From contig NZ_LATM01000010.1 in assembly GCF_000972495.1 (NCBI RefSeq), positions 104,133 through 168,132 on the forward strand: a stretch of DNA of 64,000 bases. The letters are read 5' to 3'. Shown here piece by piece: positions 29,021 through 36,137 of the stretch. Origin of the DNA: Hymenobacter terrenus (GTDB lineage: Bacteria; Bacteroidota; Bacteroidia; Cytophagales; Hymenobacteraceae). Positions within the stretch are counted from its first letter, which is position 1; every line of letters begins with the position of its first letter. The notes below the pieces were generated by a model. The model was not told where the DNA came from and did no database searches. It saw only the letters and a list, made by a program, of their open reading frames with translations. The position numbers were made by a program, and so were the translations under genes.

Positions 29021-29158
29021 AGCTTCTTTTAAGGTTAGTTTTCGCGACGGTCAGTGAAAGATTAACCTGCTATACCGCTCCTCCAGCCGCTACCGCGTGG
29101 TTTGGCCACCGCCACCCTATCTTCGCCGCTTCTTTCCCTTCCCTTACTGCTTCTACTG

Positions 29159-30014
29159 ATGGCCTCTTTTTACGCTGAGCTGCGCGTAGCGGGGTACGTG
29201 TTCCGCGTCTGGCACTGCACCTACGGCAGCAGCTACGGCAGCAGCCAGGATACCGACGCTCGCGGCCGGGCCATTGCTAGGGTGCGCCAGACGCTGGCCG
29301 AGTTCGTGCTCGACGTGCCGGACCACGACTTTTTAGAAGAGTGGGCCAGCGACCCGCTCAAACGGCTGCCTGCTGAGGCCGTCTTTTCTGACGCAACGAG
29401 CCGCACGCTGGAAACGCTGCGTTTCGAAGCGGCGTACTGCGTGGGCTACCAGGAGTTTTTTAGTAGCGGCGACACCGAGGGCGGCTCCTACCAATTGCCG
29501 GGTTACCCTCTCTGACCCCGACGGCTGGCACTGGCAGCCCGGCGGCCCCGCCCCCAGCCCACAGGCCTTCAATCAAAACCCGTTCGTGCTGCCGCAGACG
29601 CCGGTAGTACCACCCGTACCAGTGCCCCCGGTGGAGGTGCCCGTGCCACCCGCCCCGCTGGGGCTACTGGCGCGCTTGCTGGCCCTACTGCCCGAGCTGG
29701 GCGTGGCGGCAGCCGTGGCCGTGCTCGTGCCCACCAACAGCCGCGACGACCCCGGCTACCAATCCGAGTGGGACTTCATTCGCCGCAACACCCCACCCAC
29801 CGATAAGGACCGCGCCGAGCTGGCTGACCTGGAGCGCCGCCATGCCGACGGCACCTTGACGAAGGATGAGGAGGTGCATTTGCTCGCCTTGCTGGCTAGG
29901 GTCAAGGGGCTGCGGCTGATGAAATGGTTAATTCCCGCCAAGCTGAGACTCGGCAGGAACCAATCAGCGCATGATTTTGCCTTGCAAATCCCAATGGCTG
30001 TGCTTCACCGCTAG
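29159..30014 (+). pseudogene. T6SS Hcp/TssD-like protein with C-terminal extension, frameshifted
   Basis: From ATG 29159 the reading MASFYAELRV...WHCTYGSS...QDTDARGR, FLEEWASDP, FEAAYCVGYQEFF matches Bacteroidota TssD (Hcp-family) tube proteins. The frame ends at TGA 29513, but moving by one base at about 29498 gives YQL-RVTLSDPDGWHWQPG and continues to 30014: a Pro/Val-rich linker (PPVPVPPVEVPVPPAP), a hydrophobic segment (GLLARLLALLPELG) and a charged domain (ADLERRHADGTLTKDEE). This looks like an Hcp with a fused cargo domain, as in evolved T6SS effectors. The last 17 codons are antisense to a neighbouring gene, so the cargo end may be lost. An earlier TTG start at 29102 is unlikely. Confidence 0.7.
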
Positions 30015-30221
30015 GCTGCCGGGCTCGCGCTTGATGGTGCGCGTGTATCGTTCGCCGGCAATGATGCCATCGGGTCGGCGCCGGCCGAAAAACAGCACAA
30101 CCGGTTCGCCGTGCTCATTGGTGAGAAAGGTGATGTCGTAGCCCTTGAAAACGTCATCAATGCGGGACGAGGGCTCAAAGGTCTTGCTCAGCTTCTTATC
30201 TAGTTCGTGGTGGAGTGGCAT
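29964..30221 (-). CDS. conserved-looking small hypothetical protein
   Basis: 85 residues, starting MPLHHELDKKLSK. Contains GYDITFLTNEHGEPVVLFFG, GERYTRTIKR and a closing HWDLQGKI. The residue pattern looks conserved and soluble; it reminds me of small proteins found widely in Bacteroidota but I cannot name a family. It converges on, and its 3' end overlaps by 51 bp, the frameshifted Hcp-like gene. It could be an immunity or cargo relic of that locus, but nothing shows this. Confidence 0.6.
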   Translation of the reverse strand: MPLHHELDKKLSKTFEPSSRIDDVFKGYDITFLTNEHGEPVVLFFGRRRPDGIIAGERYTRTIKREPGSLAVKHSHWDLQGKIMR

Positions 30222-30332
30222 TGGGTACAGATAATGAGGGTTCTATGGGTTGATTAGGAAGTGGGGTAGTTGGCGAGGAGGCAGCGCGGGTTCGGCGAAT
30301 GCGCCCGCTGCCCATGTAAGCCCAGCTGGTAG

Positions 30333-30371
30333 GAAAAACAATAGCTACCGGCCAGCGGCCGGTAGCTATTG
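30333..30371 (-). terminator. terminator after manganese catalase
   Basis: 15-bp perfect arms (30339-30353, 30357-30371) around a 3-nt loop; on the minus strand the stem is followed by TTTTT (A-run 30334-30338). It lies 27 bp after the catalase stop. Confidence 0.85.
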
Positions 30372-30398
30372 GCTACATTATGCGCTTGTAATCAGAAG

Positions 30399-31307
30399 TT
30401 AAATGCCGTCGCTGCTGTGGCCGCCGCTGCCACTGATGGCGCCCTTCACTTTGTCGCTGATGGTCCCCATCACCGACTCCATGGCCGTCATCTGCTCTTT
30501 CTGGGCGTGGCCGCGCGGGTCGGGTGTAGCCAGGGTCGGGATACCACCGAGGGGCGCGGCTTTTTTCACGTGAAATTCGCCCTTGCCATCCAGCGAGGGC
30601 CCTGCTGCCCAGCGGCCGGCCGTCGTGGTCTGGTCGCCGATGTAGGTACTCACGAAGGCATAGTTGAAGTCCTGCACTTCCTCGCTCTGCGGAAAACTGT
30701 TGGGAATCGGCATGGCGTTCAGGCCGCCGTTTTCTTCGATGACGGCCATCCACTGGTTCTGGTGCATGGTGTCGCGGGCGATAAGGAAGGACAGCATGTC
30801 CTTCATGCCGTGGTCGTCCGTCATTTCCCACAGGCGGGTAGCTAGGACGCGGCCGGTGCTTTCGGCGGCTACGTTAGAATACATGTCGGCCATGAGGTTG
30901 CCGCTGCCCACTACCCAAGAGCCGTTGAAGGGCACCCCGTTGGCATCGGTCGCCAGGGCTGCCTGGCCGGCGGAAAGAATCTGGCGCGGGTCCATGCCAC
31001 CGAGGATGGCGCCCACCATTTTATCCTTGGCAAACTCGTCCTGCATACTCATCGGAGCGCCTTCCAGGTTGAGGGCCACGGCGGTGGCTAGCATCTCGAT
31101 GTGGGCAATTTCCTCGGTGCCGGTTTCGAGCAGCATGTTACGGTACTTCTCCGGTCCGCGCTGGCCCCAGGCCTGAAATAGGTACTGCAAACAGACCCGG
31201 ATTTCGCCTTCGACGCCGCCAATAGCTTGCTGAAGCATTCGCGCAAACGCCGGGTTTGGCTTGTCGACTCGCACTTTATACTGGAGTTCTCTATCGTGAT
31301 AAAACAT
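30399..31307 (-). CDS. manganese catalase
   Basis: 302 residues. MFYHDRELQYKV start, four-helix-bundle ligand motifs GVEGEIRVCLQYLFQAW (Glu), TEEIAHIEML (Glu and His), VAAESTGR (Glu) and DTMHQNQW (His) give the five expected di-manganese ligands. It destroys hydrogen peroxide without heme, in the cytoplasm. Tail is Gly/Ser-rich. Length is normal for the family. Stands alone with its own terminator. Confidence 0.93.
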   Translation of the reverse strand: MFYHDRELQYKVRVDKPNPAFARMLQQAIGGVEGEIRVCLQYLFQAWGQRGPEKYRNMLLETGTEEIAHIEMLATAVALNLEGAPMSMQDEFAKDKMVGAILGGMDPRQILSAGQAALATDANGVPFNGSWVVGSGNLMADMYSNVAAESTGRVLATRLWEMTDDHGMKDMLSFLIARDTMHQNQWMAVIEENGGLNAMPIPNSFPQSEEVQDFNYAFVSTYIGDQTTTAGRWAAGPSLDGKGEFHVKKAAPLGGIPTLATPDPRGHAQKEQMTAMESVMGTISDKVKGAISGSGGHSSDGI

Positions 31308-31488
31308 GTGGGAAAGGATGAAAAGTGGTTGATACGGCCCGCAGTTCCCCGCTGGCTACTGGCTATACGTTCACTTTTTACGGAGCCGCCACCCGGAAAA
31401 CCCGTAGTTCCGGTCGGTTAAAATGGTATTTCCTCGTCCGTATTTATCACTACTCTCAATCCAATTTGCGAAGCATCCCATCTAAAAG

Positions 31489-31521
31489 GCCCTAGCGGGT
31501 GCAGCCTCGCTGGGGCTTTTT
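31489..31521. terminator. hairpin terminator, possibly bidirectional
   Basis: Arms gccctagcg and cgctggggc (one wobble pair) with a 10-nt loop, followed by TTTTT on the plus strand and TTTT on the minus strand. On the minus strand it would end transcription after the small ORF at 31638; on the plus strand there is no gene before it. The surrounding 31308-31637 gap holds nothing else I can identify. Confidence 0.5.
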
Positions 31522-31637
31522 CACTTCTTTACTTCTCTTGTTAATTAGGTAGACCCGCTAAATCGCCGCACTGGCTACAAGGAAAGTCCAAAAATGGGAA
31601 GGCGATTTTAAACGTGGAAAGCTTTTTTAGTCGCATT

Positions 31638-31961
31638 TTAGTCCAGCGGTACCGCTGAGCTCATGGCTTCGAGCAGCGAAACCGTTTGCCGGAGCGATTG
31701 GCGACAGCATTCTTGCTGCAAAAGGGTAGCTATTAATCGCTCGGTGAGGCCTATGGCGTCGATGGTTGACACGTGGCAGCGATGCTCCACCGTTGGCTGG
31801 ATCTGGTTCCAGAGCTCCTCCATGCGGTTTTCGAGCCGTTGCTGCTGACCAGGGAGTAGCTCCTCGCTACTGTTCGCGAGGAACAGGCGCGCCAAATAAT
31901 ATAATTGAGTGGGTAGCGGCCGGGTATATCGCTGGCGGCAGCAGGATAGAGTGGAGCACAT
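31638..31961 (-). CDS. small hypothetical protein
   Basis: 107 residues from ATG 31961 (an earlier start at 32027 is possible but adds a leader of poor quality). Mostly helical: QQRLENRMEELWNQIQ, LTERLIATLLQQE, SLRQTVSLLEAM. Five Cys are scattered. No family recognised. A terminator-like hairpin follows it on the minus strand, which modestly supports its being expressed. Confidence 0.45.
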   Translation of the reverse strand: MCSTLSCCRQRYTRPLPTQLYYLARLFLANSSEELLPGQQQRLENRMEELWNQIQPTVEHRCHVSTIDAIGLTERLIATLLQQECCRQSLRQTVSLLEAMSSAVPLD

Positions 31962-32116
31962 AAGCAGAAGATAAGAAAGTGTGCCTGAAAGCCAGATAGA
32001 GCGGTGGTTGCCGCATAACTGTACCACTTTCCCCCGTATGGTTCTGCTTATCGAAATTATATTTTTCGTTCTCCTAACTAAAATGTTACGGTGAGCTATT
32101 TTAAAGGTGAGCTATT

Positions 32117-33646
32117 CTAAAACAGCTTACGCAATGCCCACAGGCTCCACACTATCACCATCAGGCCCACCCCTACGAACATCCAGCGCGTGGGAATGCG
32201 GCCGGCAAGCTGGGCAGCAAAGGGCGCAGCCGCCACCCCACCCACGATGAGGCCGGCCACAATCTGCCAGTGCGAAATGCCCAGGATGGAGAAAAACGTG
32301 AGCGCACTCGCGAAGGTCACAAAGAACTCCACCAAGCTTACCGTGCCGATAACGTAGCGTGGTGTGCGGCCGTTGGTAATCAAGGTGCTGGTAACCAATG
32401 GCCCCCAGCCACCGCCGCCGAACGAGTCGAGGAAGCCGCCGGCGCCGGCCAGCCAGCCGGCGTTCTTCACCTTGCGGCGCTTGTCATGCTGCTTGAGCAC
32501 CGCTTTGCTGATGATGCGCAGGCCTAGAATGAGCAGATACACGGCCAGAATAGGCTTAATCCAACCAGCATACTGCTCGCCGAAGTAGGAGAGGAGCAGG
32601 GCGCCACTAACCGAGCCGAGCACCCCAGGCAGGAGTAACACTCTAAACAGCCGCTTATTAACATTACCGAAGCGGTAGTGCTGGTAGCCGGAAGCCCCAC
32701 TGGCAAACATCTCCGCCGTGTGGATGCTGGCACTAACCGACACGGGGCTCAGCCCCAGCGACATCAGGCTGATGGCCGACACCACCCCGTAACCCATACC
32801 CAGCAAACCGTCAATCAATTGCGCTACAAAGCCCACTCCCACAAACGTGTAAAACGTGCCGGAACTCTTCAAAAATGTCCACGCCTGGCCCCAGGTAATG
32901 TAGTAGGAGAGAATATTGACCAGGATAAAAAGCGCAAACGTAGCCAGCGCGCCCGTGGCAATGCGCCGCCAGTAGGCTGTAGCCGGCGACTCGTAGGTGG
33001 GGCCGTAAGCCAGCTCCGCCGTCACGGCGTTCAGGGCTTTGATTTTGTAGGCAAAGTCGCCCTTCAGCCGTTGGCGGATGACGGTCATGTTCTGCAGGAG
33101 CGTGTGCAGCTCGCCGGGCAGGGTTTCTTCGAGCACGGCGCGCAGGCGCTTGCCCACGGTGGGCGACTTACCGTTGGTGGAAATGGCCACTTTCAGGTCG
33201 CCCTTCTGCACCACCGAGGACAGGTAAAAGTCGCATTCCTCGGGCGTGTCGGCCACGTTGGTGAGGATGCGACGGGCCGAGGCCGTAGCTTTCACGTGGC
33301 GGTTCAGGGCCGGGTCGTCGGTGGCGACGAACACGAAATCCTGGTCGTCGAGGTCGTCGTCGGCATAGGGGCGGGCGTGCAGCTGCACCCGCGGGTGGCG
33401 CCCGGCCAGCTCCCGCAATTGGGGCAACAGGCGCGGGGCTACCACCGTCACGGCCGTGGCCGGGCTGTTGCGCAGAATGGCCGTGAGCTTCTCCAGGCCC
33501 ACGTTGCCGCCGCCCACCAGCAACACCCGAAACTGCTCTAGCTTCAAGAACACCGGAAACAGGGCGTTGGTGGTCGGGGGAGCTTCGAGGGGCAGCTTGG
33601 CGTTCGTCACGACGGGAGCGGTAGAGGCAAGGTGGTCAACGGCCAT
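32117..33646 (-). CDS. fusion: siroheme-synthase dehydrogenase domain + TSUP (TauE/SafE) permease
   Basis: 509 residues. Residues about 28-215 match precorrin-2 dehydrogenase/sirohydrochlorin ferrochelatase (FPVFLKLEQFRVLLVGGGNVGLEKL, VFVATDDPALNRHV, NVADTPEECDFYLSSVVQKGDLKVAISTNGKSP). After a hydrophobic segment near 230, residues about 260-509 form a TauE/SafE/TSUP permease (VAQLIDGLLGMGYGVVS, SIHTAEMFASGASGYQHY, GAGGFLDSFGGGGWGP). The first half would make siroheme for the sulfite reductase encoded next door; TSUP permeases move sulfite, sulfate or sulfonates. The gap from cysI is 14 bp, so they are co-transcribed. Confidence 0.9.
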   Translation of the reverse strand: MAVDHLASTAPVVTNAKLPLEAPPTTNALFPVFLKLEQFRVLLVGGGNVGLEKLTAILRNSPATAVTVVAPRLLPQLRELAGRHPRVQLHARPYADDDLDDQDFVFVATDDPALNRHVKATASARRILTNVADTPEECDFYLSSVVQKGDLKVAISTNGKSPTVGKRLRAVLEETLPGELHTLLQNMTVIRQRLKGDFAYKIKALNAVTAELAYGPTYESPATAYWRRIATGALATFALFILVNILSYYITWGQAWTFLKSSGTFYTFVGVGFVAQLIDGLLGMGYGVVSAISLMSLGLSPVSVSASIHTAEMFASGASGYQHYRFGNVNKRLFRVLLLPGVLGSVSGALLLSYFGEQYAGWIKPILAVYLLILGLRIISKAVLKQHDKRRKVKNAGWLAGAGGFLDSFGGGGWGPLVTSTLITNGRTPRYVIGTVSLVEFFVTFASALTFFSILGISHWQIVAGLIVGGVAAAPFAAQLAGRIPTRWMFVGVGLMVIVWSLWALRKLF

Positions 33647-33660
33647 AAGTTCACGGAAGT

Positions 33661-35361
33661 TCAGGCGTGGAAATTCAGGCCGTGGGTAGTGGCCTGCACG
33701 TAGCCCTGGCGGATTACAAAATCGCCGAAGCCTTCCTGGGGCTGGCGCTGGGCCGCATAATCGGCCAGAATAGGCGTCAGCTCACGCAGAATACCATCCT
33801 CATCCAGCATTTCCCGGTAGAGCTTGTTGAGGCGCTCGCCGGCATGGTCGGCCCCTAGATATAGATTGTAGCGGCCGGGAGCTTTGCCCACCAGCCCAAT
33901 TTCGCCGAGGTAGGGCCGGGCGCAGCCGTTGGGGCAGCCCGTCATCCGAATCAGAATGCCGGCCTCGGCTAGGCCGTGGGCCCGGATAATGGTATCGAGC
34001 TTGTCGAGCAGCTGGGGCAGGTAGCGCTCGGCTTCGGCGAAGGCTTGTGAGCAGGTATTCAGGGCCACGCAAGCCAGCGAGTGCTGGCGTAGCGCAGTTT
34101 GATGAGCGGTGTTGGGCCAGGCGCCGTGCGCTTCGAGCAGGGCCTGGATGCGGCTGCGGTGCGCCGACTTGATGTTGGCCAGCACCAGGTTCTGGTTGCC
34201 GGTGAGGCGAAATTCGCCGGTGTGGAAGGCGGCAATTTCGCGCAGCGCGGTCTTCAGCGCGTAGCCCGGCAGGTTGTGAATGCGGCCGCCTTCGATGAAC
34301 AAGGTGAGGTGCGACAGGCCCTTGGGGTTGCCCGACCAGCCGAAGGCATCAGTGGAGCTTTGGAAGTGGTAGGGCCGGGCCGGGGTCAGGTCGTAGCCCA
34401 GCCGCTGGTGCAACTCGGCCTGAAACGCCGACAGTCCCACTTTATCAATGGTGTATTTTAGACGCGAAAACTTGCGGTTTTCGCGGTTGCCCCAATCGCG
34501 CTGAATAGTCACTACTTTCTCGCACACATCTAGTACGTTAGCGGCGGGCACAAAGCCAATGATGTCGGCCAGGCGCGGGTAGGTTTCGTTCATACCGAAG
34601 GTCATACCCAGGCCGCCGCCCACGGCCACGTTGTAGCCGAGGACCTTGCCTTTTTCCGCGATGGCGATGAGGCCGATGTCGTTGGCGAAAATATCGACGT
34701 CGTTGTAAGGCGGCACCGCCAGCGCGATTTTGAACTTGCGCGGCAGATAGGTTTTGCCATAAATCGGCTCTTCGTCGGCTGGCTCGGTGGTGCTTTGCTG
34801 CTCGCCATTCAGCCACAGCTCCCAGTAGGCTGTGGTACGCGGCGTAAGGTGGGCGCTGATGGCCGCGGCCGCGGCGTATACCTCAGCGTGCACGGCCGAC
34901 TCGTGCGGATTGGGGCTGCACATCACGTTGCGGTTCACGTCGCCGCAGCCCGCAATGCTATCCAGCAGAGCTTCGTTGAAGCCTTGAATGGTGGCCTGCA
35001 AGTCACGCTTCAGCACGCCGTGCAGCTGGAAGGCCTGCCGGGTGGTAAGCTTGATGGTGCCGTTGCCGTACTCGTCGGCCAGGTCGTCCATGCGCTGCCA
35101 CTGGGCGGGCGTGGCCGTGCCGCCGGGCACCCGCACCCGAATCATGAAGGAATACAGGGGCTCCAGTTTCTGAAGCTTGCGCTCGCTGTCGAGGTCACGG
35201 TCGGTTTGCTGGTACGAGCCGTGGAACTTGATGAGATGCGTATCGTCATGGTTGAGCGCGCCCGTGATGCGGTTGCTCAGGCTCTCGACAATGGTGCCGC
35301 GCAGGTAATTGCTGGCATCTTTTACGATTTCAACTTCGGATAATTTGGGAGTATCGGCCAT
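33661..35361 (-). CDS. cysI: sulfite reductase hemoprotein subunit (siroheme/4Fe-4S)
   Basis: 566 residues. Two nitrite/sulfite reductase ferredoxin-like halves; the cluster/siroheme ligands are in CVALNTC (C-x5-C) and TGCPNGCARPYLGEIG (C-x3-C). CysI-specific stretches include FHGSYQQTDRD and GCGDVNRNVMC. It reduces sulfite to sulfide with six electrons from the CysJ flavoprotein encoded in the same locus. It lies 6 bp after the DUF2490 gene, in one transcription unit. Confidence 0.95.
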   Translation of the reverse strand: MADTPKLSEVEIVKDASNYLRGTIVESLSNRITGALNHDDTHLIKFHGSYQQTDRDLDSERKLQKLEPLYSFMIRVRVPGGTATPAQWQRMDDLADEYGNGTIKLTTRQAFQLHGVLKRDLQATIQGFNEALLDSIAGCGDVNRNVMCSPNPHESAVHAEVYAAAAAISAHLTPRTTAYWELWLNGEQQSTTEPADEEPIYGKTYLPRKFKIALAVPPYNDVDIFANDIGLIAIAEKGKVLGYNVAVGGGLGMTFGMNETYPRLADIIGFVPAANVLDVCEKVVTIQRDWGNRENRKFSRLKYTIDKVGLSAFQAELHQRLGYDLTPARPYHFQSSTDAFGWSGNPKGLSHLTLFIEGGRIHNLPGYALKTALREIAAFHTGEFRLTGNQNLVLANIKSAHRSRIQALLEAHGAWPNTAHQTALRQHSLACVALNTCSQAFAEAERYLPQLLDKLDTIIRAHGLAEAGILIRMTGCPNGCARPYLGEIGLVGKAPGRYNLYLGADHAGERLNKLYREMLDEDGILRELTPILADYAAQRQPQEGFGDFVIRQGYVQATTHGLNFHA

Positions 35362-35367
35362 GATAAA

Positions 35368-36132
35368 TTACTGCGGGGTGGGAACGGGGGCGGTGCTGGG
35401 CCGCAAATCAAAATTGTGAAAGTAGAAAACCCGGATGCTGTGCTGGTTGCGGTAGACGTTGCCGGCCGGCAGCTGCTGAAATAGGTGCATGTAGCCACCC
35501 TGCAACTGGCCGTGCTTGCTCATCTGGTACACAAGCCCCGCAAACAGCCGGTTTTGGTCGAAATAGTTGTAGCGAATTTCTTCGCCAAAGTTGACCATCA
35601 GCTCATCGTTAAGCAGAAATTGCAGGCCGCCCGGCTCGAATCCGCCTTTGGTGAGGGCTAGGAACAGCGCTGCATTATACCGAGTGCGGTAGTTGAAGTC
35701 AAAATTAGACCCCAGCTTCTCGTTATTCACTACCTGTTGGCGAAACCGCTCTTCCAACCGTACCCACTGCATGAGGCGAGCCTTGGGAAAGCGCGTAAAC
35801 CACTGCACCTGCTGCCAGGGCCGGTGCTCGGGCTGGCCCACGGTGCGGGCGCCGTCCGGAAAATTGTGCAGGTAGGCATAGCCGGCGGTCAGGCGCACAT
35901 CGTCGGTGAGGTAGTAGGTGAGGCCCACCCGTCCCATGCCCTGAAACAGGCTGTTAACAAACTTCTCGTGCAGGCGCAGGTGCAAATCCGTCCAGCTGCC
36001 CCAGTGCGTCGAGAAGCGCGTTTGGTTGAACACGCCCAGCCAGAGTTGCTGCTCCCGGACATACTGCTTCTGCGCCCGCGCTGGCAACGCCGCGAGCAAT
36101 AACAGTCCCCAAGAAAGAATCAGCCTCGTCAT
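35368..36132 (-). CDS. DUF2490-family outer-membrane-like protein
   Basis: 254 residues with signal peptide (LLAALPARAQ). The rest is rich in aromatic, alternating segments typical of a small beta-barrel (LRLHEKFVNSLFQGMGRVGLTYYLTDDVRL, FAGLVYQMSKHGQLQGGYMH), and the ending VFYFHNFDLR fits DUF2490. Function unknown. It sits 5 bp after a TonB receptor gene and before cysI, so it is part of the sulfate operon. Confidence 0.85.
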   Translation of the reverse strand: MTRLILSWGLLLLAALPARAQKQYVREQQLWLGVFNQTRFSTHWGSWTDLHLRLHEKFVNSLFQGMGRVGLTYYLTDDVRLTAGYAYLHNFPDGARTVGQPEHRPWQQVQWFTRFPKARLMQWVRLEERFRQQVVNNEKLGSNFDFNYRTRYNAALFLALTKGGFEPGGLQFLLNDELMVNFGEEIRYNYFDQNRLFAGLVYQMSKHGQLQGGYMHLFQQLPAGNVYRNQHSIRVFYFHNFDLRPSTAPVPTPQ

Positions 36133-36137
36133 GAAGT

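Noticed and set aside
29102..29158. Hydrophobic leader in front of the Hcp-like gene as a signal peptide
   Set aside because: Hcp-family proteins are cytoplasmic before assembly, and MASFYAELRV at 29159 matches the family's usual start.
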